Assembly (NCBI GenBank): GCA_028023455.1
Contig: JAQFVV010000012.1
Coordinates: forward strand, 7,478,499-7,542,498
Reading direction: 5' to 3'
Origin: Epiperipatus broadwayi
Taxonomy: Eukaryota; Onychophora; Udeonychophora; Euonychophora; Peripatidae
Length of the DNA stretch: 64,000 nt
In this document: piece after piece, positions 23,995 through 35,937 of the stretch
Position numbering within the stretch: position 1 is the stretch's first letter
Layout of the letters: each line of letters starts with the position of its first letter
The notes under the pieces: model-generated
What the model saw: the letters and a program-made list of their open reading frames with translations, nothing else
The model's database searches: none
Told to the model about the DNA's origin: nothing
Made by a program: the position numbers and the translations under genes

Positions 23995-24484
23995 AATAGT
24001 AATAATAACAAGTCAGATGTCACATAACTTATATATAGCTTGCACTTACAAATATGTAAAATTAAGAGCCTACTAATAGCTCTAAACAAGCTTTTTTTTT
24101 TATTTATGATAAATGCTACTACAAGAGAAGGCGTTCAAATCATTTTTATCTTGGATTGTCCCCATGCCCAGACCGGTTTCGACCTATGGGTCTCTTCAGT
24201 GAGGAGTTGGGACATTAGATTTAAAAAACCAAATCAAGCAAAGCATTTATCTAAAAGTTAATTGTTAGAAGAAGATCTGAAACTTTTAGACATCTATATG
24301 TCTTTAAAGTCAGCTCTCCAACTGAAAAAATCATATGGGCCTGAACTTAATTCAGATACTCCATATATTAGTAGGCTTAGCCCTTTAATTTAGCTAAAGC
24401 CACAACAGCAAAATAATAATAGTAATAATAACAAGTCAGATGTCACATGACTTAAATATAGCTTGCACTTACAAATATGTAAAA
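23995..24484 (-). mobile_element. F1 hammerhead-bearing repeat, copy b (partial tandem dimer)
   Basis: A 67-bp sequence is present at both ends as a direct repeat (23995-24061 and 24418-24484, offset exactly 423, starting AATAGTAATAATAACAAGTC, a few mismatches). The same sequence is found at the equivalent place in the single F1 unit at 3.6 kb, so it is part of the element and not a target duplication. The locus is therefore about 1.16 units of a 423-bp tandem repeat. One intact hammerhead lies in the middle. Tandem partial dimers with a type I hammerhead are the hallmark of retrozymes and of Penelope-like pLTRs. Confidence 0.75.
24158..24213 (-). ncRNA. Type I hammerhead ribozyme with intact catalytic core (F1-b)
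   Basis: Read on the minus strand: outer stem I GUCCC (24213-24209) pairs with GGGAC (24162-24158). The internal loop is AACUC / CAUG. Inner stem I CUCA (24203-24200) pairs with UGGG (24170-24167), with one U-G. The core is CUGAAGA (24199-24193), an exact CUGANGA. Stem II GACC (24192-24189) and GGUC (24184-24181) flank loop CAUA. GAAA follows (24180-24177). CCGGUC (24176-24171) supplies a minimal stem III and the GUC cleavage triplet, so self-cleavage is predicted between 24171 and 24170. Every invariant position is present (C3, U4, G5, A6, G8, A9, G12, A13, A14, A15.1-U16.1, C17). Stem III would be C-C/G-G with no loop, so in a monomer it may be strained, and activity may need dimers, as proposed for Penelope-type hammerheads. 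Confidence 0.85.
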
Positions 24485-24693
24485 GAATCTATTATTAACA
24501 ATATCCAACTATAAATTTACATTGAAAAAATAAATGGTACCTGCCACCTGGCCGATATTACAAAATGTGCTCTTAAGTGCAAAAAGGTTGGAGACCACTG
24601 GCTTGCATATACAATGTTTATGGTACTTGATAATTTTGTAACTTTATTTAAGCATTTATAAGCATTCATTTTATAACGTCTTGCGTGCGATTA

Positions 24694-24910
24694 TAATTAC
24701 GATAGAATGACAGCCTGTTAAGCTAATTGCGCAGACGCTGTGAGAATGTTATTAATAAATGAATACCTTCGAACAACCACATGATATAGTATTTATATAA
24801 GAGTAAAAAGGATACTATATCATGTGGTTGTTCGAAGGTATTCATTTATTAATAACATTCTCACAGCGTCTGCGCAATTAGCTTAACAGGCTGTCATTCT
24901 ATCGTAATTA
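24694..24910. repeat. Near-perfect 98-bp inverted repeat
   Basis: Arms 24694-24791 and 24813-24910 are reverse complements with no mismatch that I could find (left arm starts TAATTACGATAGAATGACAG), with a 21-base loop. The arms are richer in CG and G+C than the flanks. A direct repeat TTAAGCATTTATA is present at 24648-24660 and 24908-24920, overlapping the right arm end, while 33 bases of unpaired sequence separate the left direct repeat from the left arm. Possible readings are a foldback transposon or a template-switch (snap-back) duplication during replication. Confidence 0.95.
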
Positions 24911-24920
24911 AGCATTTATA

Positions 24921-25746
24921 GAAATAAATAAATCAAGTGAAAAAAAAATCATCAGTGAATATTTTTATTATTATTAACAAATGATTATTTTTATGTATAA
25001 ATTATGAAAATATTATGATATGATTGAAAGAAGTAAGGAAAGAGTGGTTTGTGAAGATTCGTTCTAGAAAGATTTTTGTATAATTTATTTATATATACCT
25101 ATATTAAAAAAAAAATTTTGTATGAAAAATATTCAAATACTAAATATTTCAATTTTTTTTCTAATAAATCAAACTAATAAAAGTGATTGTCAAACACCTC
25201 TCTGTGTCAGAGAAACTATCGCAAATAAAATAAAAATGGTTCTGCATTTATAAAATATCTATGCATCAACTATAAATGTTTATTGTAGAAGTATACATTA
25301 AATTAATTACTTGAGATGAAGAATCTTGTGGTATAGTGATTACTGAATTTGCATAGCACGGTTTAAGGTTCTGGTTGTAAATCTAGGTAGAGATTAGAAA
25401 TTTTTGATGGTAGCTGAGAATTTTCTAAGGAAACTGAAAAAAATTTGAAGTATCTATTTAATACTCAAATTAGCTTTCACTGCAATACCAAATAAATTGA
25501 TGTTTTGTTATTCTTAGTTGGAAGTGACATTTTCTGGGTAATTAGGTTTGTTCAATTGAGTGTTAATAGAAAAGAAAAATGCAAAATATAATGGAGCATT
25601 CTCTATTGTTAAGGATGCTATTTACATTTCAGGAATTCCAATTTATGGTTTACGTATATGTTTTTAATTACATTAAGGAAATATATTAGTGACTTATGTT
25701 AATTTTATTAAAAATATTTATAATAAAATTTATGTGTAAGAGGAAA
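24921..25746. other. AT-rich spacer
   Basis: No gene or classified repeat recognised. Confidence 0.55.
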
Positions 25747-27202
25747 GAGCAGCTAATATACCTAAACTATTGTATATGAAATTAGACAAGTTTAATGTTA
25801 TTAAACCTATTGCATATGTATTAACAAAATCAAGCCATCATTTGACTGATCTCAGTTTTTGTTGGATAATTATTGTTTTAATCTCTGTAGTAATTTTCTC
25901 TATGTCTTTTTACATTATTATCATTATCTCATTTTTAGTTCTACATAGAACTTCCATTCTTTGTCATTCATGTGGCAACGTATTCTTGTTAGATCGTTTT
26001 TTTATTTTTTAATAAAGAATGGTTTGAAATCTCTTTATCTTGTAAGCCAATCCTATCAATATGCTGTTGCTAATGTAGACTTTATGGTCTATCCTATTTG
26101 TTCCATTTTTAGAGCAGCTAATATACCTAAACTATTGTATATGAAATTAGACAAGTTTAATGTTATTAAATCTATTGCATATGTATTAACAAAATCAAGC
26201 CATCATTTGACTGATCTCAGTTTTTGTTGGATAATTATTGTTTTAATCTCTGTAGTAATTTTCTCTATGTCTTTTTACATTATTATCATTATCTCATTTT
26301 TAGTTCTACATAGAACTTCCATTCTTTGTCATTCATGTGGCAACATATTCTTGTTAGATCGTTTTTTATTTTTTAATAAAGAATGGTTTGAAATCTCTTT
26401 ATCTTGTAAGCCAATCCTATCAATATGCTGTTGCTAATGTAGACTTTATGTTCTATCCTATTTGTTCCATTTTTAGAGCAGCTAATATACCTAAACTATT
26501 GTATATGAAATTAGACAAGTTTAATGTTATTAAACCTATTGCATATGTATTAACAAAATCAAGCCATCATTTGACTGATCTCAGTTTTTGTTGGATAATT
26601 ATTGTTTTAATCTCTGTAGTAATTTTCTCTATGTCTTTTTACATTATTATCATTATCTCATTTTTAGTTCTACATAGAACTTCCATTCTTTGTCATTCAT
26701 GTGGCAACATATTCTTGTTAGATCGTTTTTTATTTTTTAATAAAGAATGGTTTGAAATCTCTTTATCTTGTAAGCCAATCCTATCAATATGCTGTTGCTA
26801 ATGTAGACTTTATGGTCTATCCTATTTGTTCCATTTTTAGAGCAGCTAATATACCTAAACTATTGTATATGAAATTAGACAAGTTTAATGTTATTAAATC
26901 TATTGCATATGTATTAACAAAATCAAGCCATCATTTGACTGATCTCAGTTTTTGTTGGATAATTATTGTTTTAATCTCTGTAGTAATTTTCTCTATGTCT
27001 TTTTACATTATTATCATTATCTCATTTTTAGTTCTACATAGAACTTCCATTCTTTGTCATTCATGTGGCAACATATTCTTGTTAGATCGTTTTTTATTTT
27101 TTAATAAAGAATGGTTTGAAATCTCTTTATCTTGGAAGCCAATCCTATCAATATGCTGTTGCTAATGTAGACCTTTATGGTCTATCCTATTTGTTCCATT
27201 TT
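25747..27202 (+). repeat. Four tandem copies of a ~364-bp unit
   Basis: Units start with GAGCAGCTAATATACC at 25747, 26112, 26476 and 26840 (spacings 365, 364, 364) and the last ends at about 27202. They are nearly identical. Copies 1 and 3 share AAACCTATTGC while copies 2 and 4 have AAATCTATTGC, suggesting the array grew by duplication of a dimer. Copy 1 has one extra T and CAACGTATT where the others have CAACATATT. Long open frames run through each unit, but 364 is not a multiple of three, so they shift frame at every boundary. They are a by-product of AT-rich repeated DNA and not evidence of a repeat protein. An 11-G run (27217-27227) follows the array. Confidence 0.95.
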
Positions 27203-30200
27203 ATATTTCATTAATTGGGGGGGGGGGTCGTCTTCAAACTGAGACTATATGTACATTGTGTATGTGCTTATATTCTTTAAAAAAGTTAGTTGTTATATTC
27301 ATCTTGTAAATCACCTTTCTCTTCTACATGAAAACTTTTCTCTTTGGATAATCGGAACTAACATTTAATGTTTTTAAAGATAATTATTATATGTGAGATT
27401 ATTTTCATTGCTAATTTGAGAAAAAGTGTTATTTGATCATTGTTGTAAAAACATTTTTAAAAGTTCTATTTTGTTTGTTTGGTGACCTGATAACTCTCTG
27501 TTCCTCTTGTCACCTAGACACAGAGTATTCAACACATGTAGCAGCTGCTGGCAGATTAAATTTACCTTTTTGCTCTTGGGTTTTTAAACAAGTTAAATTA
27601 TAGAATTACTTATTTATTGAACAAAGTTTAAAGATAATTTTTCTCTTTTTAAGCAGTCCTCTTTTAAAATGCTAGTCTGGATAATAAATAAGTAAAATAA
27701 AGTTACTTTATAATCAATTTAAAAAGAAAATTCATTTTTTAGAAGCAAGTTTACATTTACAAGTAATTTTTGACTTTATTAAAGGTTTTTTTTTTCGTCC
27801 TTATTAATTTCTAAATGAAACATTTATAGTTATAAAAATTGAGTTTTATATGGGTATTGAACATTGACTATTTTTGTAAATTTATTTTATATTTTAAAAT
27901 GTATGTCGTTCTTTAAACAATATATAAAATTGTTAGTTGAATTCACACGTGTGGTTTAACATGTTTGATGTGACTAAATTCGATTAATAAGCTTTTCCGT
28001 GGACATCATTTAAACATTAACTAGATATAGGATTGGTTTCTGGTAGGGGAAGTGGAAATCCCTCTATCCTCACTAACTATGCAGTTTGGGAGTGTGGGGG
28101 GGGATTCATAATTTTTGCACACATCCACTTCATACGAGCAAATATCATGAATCATCTTTCGTCCTACAGTTTACTTATCTTGCACATTCAGTTCAGACAC
28201 ATATTTATACTTCTTTTGATCAATTATGATAATCTTTTTTATAACTATTCTATTTTTAATTTTATATTTTTGTTGTTATCCTGATATGTGTACATTTTAA
28301 ATTAAATTATATTATAATACATGTATCTATATTTATATTTTGATATTATTCGTGTTTTCAAAAATCTATATAAAGACCTGAAACCAGACATTCATGGGTG
28401 TGGAGAGACAACTGTATATTATTGACACATGTACGATTAATTTTCCATATTTTTTAAAAATATTTTTAAATAAATAAATTAATTTTGTGTTCAAATTATA
28501 CTTTAATCAAGATTTATAAAAATAGTCCAATTTTTGTTTCGAAAAAAAATTCCTAAAAATAGTCCAAAATATATTAATGAAATAAAGATGTTTTAGGAGA
28601 TAAAAGATTGAAATGTTATTTATAATCACGTCAGAATTATCCTTCAAGCTCTGCTAAGACACCCCCCTCCTCCGCTTTTTAATTAAAAGTAAATGGTAAT
28701 TTCTACAATATTGACTTTATGATAGTAATGAACTTGTTTTAACTATTACTCCCCCCCCCCCCCAAGATCATTATTTCAGACTTTCCCACAATTGTCAGAT
28801 TTCTTTTTTATATATATCATTCAATTATTTATTAGTGTGTTTTTCAGCAAATTTTTTCAATTAAAAATATTTTCAGAAATAAAAAAAAAAGTGATAAATA
28901 TTTTTATTGTTACCGCAGTAAAATATTTCATGTCTTCCATTATGCAATTTTGCACCATTTAGTGTAAGTATAATATATTTAGAAAAATAAAATAAAATGG
29001 GCTTTAAAAAAGTTGTATATAAATATCATATACTTATATGTTCATATTTATATCTTGAAGCAAAAAAAAAAAAAAAATTGAAGTAAGAAAAAAAAACATT
29101 GCTTACTATTATATACAAAAACTGTCAAAATAAATGTTTGTAATATCCGAAGCATCAATTTTTAAAATTTTGTTACCCCTGATTGAAGCAATCATTTAAA
29201 AATGAAATTAAAATATAGTAAGTCATAGTAAAGTTAAAATCATTTAACGACAGAAAATTACAATTCATCGTATAGCATATACTTTTTGTAATGCAGGGCA
29301 CAGTAGTCCAAAGTGTAAAGCTCATTAGTTTAACCCATAGAATGGCTTAAAAATATCAGGTTAAACATCTTGTTAACCTAAAATGTTTTTTAAACATTTT
29401 TATTAAATTACAAGATATAAAGAATTTTACCAAGAAATTTGAAATATTCTGTAATAAAAAAAAAACAACTATCAACTTGTTGGTGTTATGTGTGACTTGT
29501 GATGAAAATATTTTTTTAAATATAAATTACTTACTAAAAGAATATTGTTAAAAGTGCAAATGATTTTCTAAAATTTATACACACTTATTATTGTTGCGAA
29601 ATATAGCATATTATATTAAAATGCATCAAAGTTAAAAAAATTTTTTTAAGTTTCTTTCACAACTCTCACATTCACATAATATTGCTACAGTATTTGGAAA
29701 CCATTTTTCACATTTGTTTTTTTTTAATATTCTAAACTATGTCCACAATATGAAACAATTATAAAGAGAGAACTTTTATGAAATTATGAGGAATTTTTTT
29801 ATGGAGTTTTATAATTACTTGTCCATAATCATGTAAGTTTTATAATTTCTGAAAATTTGATCAACAAGAATCCTTATATATGAAAAAGTCTTATATTAAC
29901 AAGAATGAAATGGCAAAAAAGAAAATTTTTATTGGAAATAATCACTATAATCTATTTTATATAAGAAAGTAAATATAATGGAGAAACTTTTCATATCAAG
30001 ACTTTACTGACTATAAAAATAAAAAAATACAGCAATAATATATCATTTTCATCATTGATAAACAAAATGTTTTACTCATATGAGAATTGAACCTATGGAT
30101 TACTTTTTACTGTTACTATAATTTAAATGAAATTCTTATTACTTGTATCTTAATAATATTCTAAAATGATATAGATATATAAACAAAATTTTATTGAATG

Positions 30201-32640
30201 GAATAAAAAATAAATTACAAAAATACAAGAATAGCTATTACTAGTAGCTATAAATTGAAAGTTATTCTTCAGCCATGGTTGCATTTGACAGCAACAAACC
30301 CTTTTACTCCACCTGTTTTATATTGCTTTTATTGTAAGGACTTCTATAAATGAAATTAGACAAGAAATATTTTTAATTTTGATAATAAATAATTCAGTTG
30401 TTTTCAGTCGTATAGGTCATAGGTATTTGATTTTTAGAAAATGCACAGAGGAATATAATAATTAAATTTTTTTATCAATTCACATATTTTAAGGATGTGA
30501 TGCACAATTTTCTACATTATAACAAGCTTTAAATAAAAGAAAAAACAAAAATATTGGTTCTGAATTTTTATTGCAATTGTTTTACATAATTAGCTAGTAG
30601 ATATACATAAAATAAATATGGCTATGTTAAAAATATAATAAATGAAAAATATGTTGAAGAGAAAGAAGGGCAAAGATGTAAAAGTTCCATTGTATATAGA
30701 ATCACACATTACAGTAATTATATTCTAGATAATTCTATTCTTTTATCAATTTATCTATGTCATCCTAAATTAGTGAACATCTAATTCCAGATTTTACATA
30801 CTGAAATTATTTTTCTTCCCTTTTTTTTTTTTATTCAATTAATTATAAATGAATTAATCCATTAAGTCTTTTTTTTTTTTATATAGTAAAAAAAACTTAT
30901 ATTATCTCTCTCTCTATATATATAATTATCACATACATTTTCATGTACTCTAACAAATTTAGCTGAATGTCAGCACAAATAAAAATAATTTGAAAATGTT
31001 TTCTATTACTTCTGTTTCTGAATAGGATTTATAGACTCTCCTTGGCTTATATTTAGTACTGTTTTTGTGAAAATTGCTTAGTGATTTGTCTTATGATTCT
31101 TAATATCAGGCTGAAGCTTGGAATTATTCCATTGCTTGTTGAATTGTTTAGTACATAATAAAATTTTATGATTCATACTGGTAAATCTAATAAGTATTTA
31201 AATATTAAAATTAATTTCAAAAGATTTCATTTTTAGTCTCCATCATGTGCTTGCTAATAAATGTTTATTATTTGAAGTCATTTACCAAATTAATGTACCC
31301 ACATGTTTTTTATTTTCTCATTAAATGGTATTAAATTATTTAGTTAGTATATATATATTAGGGAAAATCTAGTTCTTCATAAGTTATTAGAAGAAAAGGA
31401 TAATTATTGTTAGCAGTAAGTTTAATCATTGATTTGTAAAATGAAGGCAGATTTTTGTTTTTACTAAACATTATGATTTGCTCTGTAATGACTACAAAAT
31501 AGAAGGAGTTATCAGGATGTAGGGTTAAAATAATGCAAGATTGTCTAGAATATTAATTAAGTCACTTTTTGTGATAAGACAAAATAAGTCACCTATCAAA
31601 TACTGATATAAGATATAAAAAAAAGAATTCAGTAAACTGCTTATTTTATTGAAAATGAATGTTCAAATCTCTTAAAGACATGGAAAATTTTATTGACTAT
31701 GCTAATAAAAGTAATAATTTTTAAAAAGTTAAGATTAATTTTAAAAGATTTCACTTTTAATTTGGAAAAAGTAGATCTTACACATATATTGGTAGTAATT
31801 TATACATTATAACAAAAAATACATAAATTATTCAAATAATACTGTTAAAAATTAACTAAATTTTTAGTTTTTTTTTTTAAAGTTGGAATTAAAAAAGATA
31901 AAAGAGTGAAAAAGAGTAAGTATTCAAACATTTAGTCAATATTTTATTTCTTTTGGTCTTATTAGCTGAATTTGTGTTTATTAAATGCTCTGTTGCCAAT
32001 AAACTGCTTTATATGCACATATATAAATATGTATACATAAAATGAAATTCTTTATCTTAATAAAGTTATTTTTTGTATAACTAAAATTGACATGAAATTT
32101 TGAGGTGTTTAGATGTTGTAGAAAATTATTTAATGTAGAATAAAATGTTAAATGTTTTTTTTTTAAAATAAAAATAATACTTAACTATCAATAGTTCAAA
32201 AATAAAACATTCTTCAAGAAATGGGACTAGATAGAAAATGAATTGATTAGATATATACTAGTCGGCTGACATTATGCAGAGTCATATGCTCACAAGCAAA
32301 TTTTGATCAACTCTGTTTCTATATGATTATATACTCAACATACTTTTTATTGTTGTGCAAATATAAAATATTTATAGGTGCAGAATTAGTATTTTTTTTC
32401 TTCTTTTTACCTTTAATTGGTGTCTGTTGATAACACTTTTCCTTTTTATTTTTTGGTAAACAAAAATATTAAATTGTAGATAAGAAAACTTTTAATACAA
32501 GCTGAATTTTAATTTTTGAAGTTTTAAAAAATAAGCACATAAATGTTTTTCAGCTATGAGAGTAGTTAATTAAATAGCTGCTTGTTTTATCTTTAGTTAT
32601 ATGTGATACAAAGTGTTAACAGGTGGATGGTAGTTATGTG
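27203..32640. other. AT-rich stretch without recognised gene
   Basis: Contains a G run (27217-27227), a C run (28751-28763), several poly-A/T runs and short (TA)n. A slightly less AT-rich patch at about 28020-28200 (frame 28033-28284) shows no family signature. No RNA gene or transposon terminus was recognised. Confidence 0.5.
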
Positions 32641-32648
32641 TTTTAATA

Positions 32649-34631
32649 CAGGAATTTCTTGATTAGTGCGGTTTTGAAAAATGCAGTTTTAATTAATGTG
32701 CAAAATTTTTTTTAGACCATCCCTTTAACTATGCAGTACAAAATTTGATTAGCACACTTTTTATTTTGAGCAGCAAACACGTAGAGGTATAATTAATTGG
32801 CCACTCACAAGAAGTGCCATCTGCATTCACCAGAAACGTGAGACTCACAATTGACAGTTGATGGTACCTCAGCTATCCTCGTCAAGCATAGACATGTGGC
32901 ACACTTATTGCTTACTGTCATCAAAATTTTTTGCTATTGTTTTCCTTTTAAATCACCCTTCATAGCCATGGACACACAAAAAGGGACTAAACGAAAACTC
33001 ATCATTTTGGATACTAAGCTTGATGTTATTAAATGATTTCATAATGGTGAAAGCAAAGCTAATATCAGCAGAACATTAGGCTTAGTCAAGTTAGCAATAC
33101 ATGCCATTTTCACTAAAGCAAGCGAGCACCCGGAAAAAGGTAACATGACATCTGCATCAGTAAGTATGCAATGCACTAGAAATAGAATGGAAATAACACC
33201 AGGATTAAAGTTTTAAGCCTTTTTTCATTATTGAAAAAAAGAAAAACATGGAAGGGAATACTTCAACATTTTCAGCTAATAAAGGCTGGCTACAAAATTT
33301 TAAAGGTCAATCTGGCATAAAAAATATTAAATTAACAGGGGAAGCAGCCAGTGCTGATAAAGATGCAGCAGACAAATATCCTGTAGAGTTGAAGAAAATA
33401 ATCTAAAATTGCTACAATCTCCATCAAATATTTAACATTGATGAAACTGGTTTAGTCTGGAAGAAAAAGCCAACAATAACAGTCTTGGCAAGAAAGGAAG
33501 CATCTACACCAGGTCATAAAGTATCTAAAGATAGACTAATAATTTTATTTGGAGGTAATGCAGAAGGAGACTGTAAACTGAAACCAATGCTAATTTATCA
33601 TACAATGAATACAAATGTTCAAAGGCATTAACATGCAATCCCTTCCAGTAATTTGGGAAATCGAATAAAAGGGTTTGAGTGACAAAGCAGTTATTTGAAG
33701 AGTGGTTCACTACGCATTTTTGTCCAACAGTCAAAAAATACTGCAAGGAATATAATCTAGATTTTAAAAGTCTTTTGCTTTTAGATAATGCCCCTGGGCA
33801 TCCCACCTCTCTCAATGATTTAAATAACAATGTGAGGGTTATATTTCTATCACCTAATATGACACCTTTCTACAATCTATGGACCAAGAAGTCATTTCTA
33901 ACTTCAAAACATTATTTAAGATAAACTTTTTCTCAGGCACTTTCAAGCTACAACTGGAGACAACTCGAAGAATTTTGAAGAAAAACAAAACAATTGATAT
34001 TAAACAAACAGATGATAACATTAACAAATCATGAGAAGAAGTTACAGATAGCTTACAGAGTTATTGATGAAATTACTAAGATTGGAATAGGCATTGACTT
34101 TGAACAAATAGATTCAGAAAATGTGAGACAATTATTGGAATCACAATCAAAAGACTTAACTGATGACGGTCTTCTTGAAATTGAACATCAACATGCACAT
34201 GAGGCAGCTAAAAATGAAGCAGGAGAAAAGGAAATGGCTCATAAAGAAATTTCCGGTAAAAAACTTAAAGAACTATTCAATACACTTGAAAAAACTCATA
34301 CGTGAGATTTATTCAGATGATGAAAAAAGCTTGAACCTTTGTCAAAGGTTAGATTGCAAATTTATAAATAAAAGGGAACGGTAGATATTTTTTCCCAAAA
34401 TAAAATTTAAATCTATTCTTTTTTTAAATCAATCAATTAATAAGTCATTAATTGTGTATTTCAATATATCTATGTACATTTTGAGCAAATAAAAGATTTT
34501 TTTTTACATTTTTTATTTTTTTTAGAATTCATTATAATTATTCCCATAGGTTTTTAGGTTTGATTAGTGCGGTTTTAATATATGCGGTATAAATAGAGAA
34601 TTCATTCACCGTACTAATCAAGGGATTCCTG
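32649..34631 (+). mobile_element. Full-length decayed Tigger (pogo) DNA transposon
   Basis: The ends CAGGAATTTCTTGATTAGTG and CACCGTACTAATCAAGGGATTCCTG-type terminus (to 34631) are imperfect inverted repeats of about 24 bp, flanked by TA at 32647-32648 and 34632-34633. TTGATTAGTGCGGTTTT occurs near both ends, so the subterminal sequence is also repeated. Length 1983 bp. It contains a broken transposase gene and nothing else. Confidence 0.9.
32968..34383 (+). pseudogene. Tigger/TIGD1-like transposase, broken by stops and frameshifts
   Basis: Begins at ATG 32968 (MDTQKGTKRKLIILDTKLD), the start of the CENP-B-type DNA-binding helix-turn-helix, and hits an in-frame TGA at 33034; the frame continues with NGESKANISRTLGL. 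The DDE catalytic domain is readable in pieces: FNIDETGLVWKKKPT (first Asp, about 33435-33480), SKDRLIILFGGNAEGDCKLK (33525-33585), LLLLDNAPGHPTSLND (second Asp, about 33772-33820) and, one frame over, SMDQEVISNFK (third Asp, about 33878-33910). The C-terminal region is open at 33994-34305 (DEITKIGIGIDFEQID), and the last frame runs to TAG 34384. All three catalytic acidic residues can still be seen, but no single frame is intact. The enzyme would have cut and pasted the element at TA sites in the nucleus. Confidence 0.88.
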
Positions 34632-34633
34632 TA

Positions 34634-35935
34634 TTGCTTTGCCATTGTAGAAGATACCTTGTATGTTGTATGTATACAAATATACTATGAAACATGAAAT
34701 GCTATTGACAGGATCAATTTAATATTAAAAGTTTATAATACTTTATTCTCCCCTCCATTTCTTTTTTTTTTTTTAAATATTTGTTATTAAGATTTGGCTA
34801 CAAAGTATTAGAAGTGTCTTCTACCTTTTAAGCTGGAGGAAGTGGTACACGCATTATATTTTAATAAAAAAATTCAAAGAGAAAAAATATTTCCAAGAAC
34901 AAAACATTGAATACAGGATAAATAATATTATAAATTAAAGGGATGAAGAATTAGAAAATGATAGTGTCTTATAAGGGGAAGAAAAGATTTGAAGTGTACT
35001 TTATTGCTAACAAATTTCTATTCAGTCAATAAATAGATTGGGATTTTCTGGAAAATAGATTTAATGATTGATGTATCAATAAATGAGGGGAAAAAAGGAT
35101 TTTTTCCTTGTGTTGTTGTTGGTGTTGTTGAATATTATAGACTCCCCTTCATACCATAATGAAATTGAGCCCTCTTTTCTTTTTTTTTTTTATTAGTGAG
35201 AAAGTAACTAATCCCTGCTATTTTTTCGTCAAAAGATTAAGTCACATATTTTAAGTTTTAAAAATGACTATGCTGACAGACATCTTGTACCGTAATAAAA
35301 AAATAATTATATACTTTTACATTTTTTATTTTGGTTTATAATTGACAGCAAAAATGTTTTTTTGTCTATCTGTGTCTCTAGAATTATATATTTATCAAAA
35401 AATTATATAATCAATTGCGTATTATCAACGACTCTCATAAAAATTAACACTGCTTAATTATTTGTACTTTATAATAAAATTTCATATTAGTATCAGTATA
35501 TTTAAATCATAAGTGGCTACCCAAGACTTGATTATCTTTCTTAAAGTTTAATAAATTATTTCTTATAATGCATTGGAGGGGAAAAAACCAAAAGTTGATA
35601 ACAGATTTAATTGTCCATTTTTGCTATCCCTTTCACTTGCTTTCATATACAATGGAACCATGATGTCCACTATATTTTATTCCAAGCCCCACTTGTGTAC
35701 ATCGTACATTACTTGCTCTTTGTTGGTAAACATTGATTGAACTGCAAGTGTACAGCACTTTTCACTTCACACACACACACATATATAATACAGTTGCTTT
35801 TTTTTTATATGTATAGTATGCATGGAAATCTTTTGTTTTTAAAATAAGAATATACTAAATAATAAATTGAGAGAATACACGGCATTTTAATAGTAATTAT
35901 ATATTGTGATTATTAAATATTGAATGTTTTTTAAA
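34634..35935. other. AT-rich spacer
   Basis: A (CA)n(TA)n microsatellite at about 35768-35788. Nothing else recognised. Confidence 0.55.
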
Positions 35936-35937
35936 AA

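Larger units (their letters stand above)
23892..24600. mobile_element. hAT-type MITE carrying a nested F1 element
   Basis: Termini CAGGGGTCCCCAACC (23892) and GGTTGGAGACCACTG (to 24600) are imperfect inverted repeats of the hAT/Charlie type. They are flanked by an 8-bp target duplication with one mismatch, GCTTACAT (23884-23891) and GCTTGCAT (24601-24608). No transposase is present. The F1 repeat at 23995-24484 occupies most of the interior, so the hAT part itself is only about 220 bp. Confidence 0.8.

Noticed and set aside
23995-24484. 67-bp direct repeats read as an unusually long target-site duplication
   Set aside because: The same sequence is present in the single F1 copy at 3.6 kb, so it belongs to the element and marks a tandem dimer.
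25770-27165. Long open frames suggesting a repeated membrane protein
   Set aside because: They arise from a 364-bp tandem DNA repeat whose length is not a multiple of three; each frame breaks at the unit boundary, and the hydrophobic composition follows from AT-rich codons.
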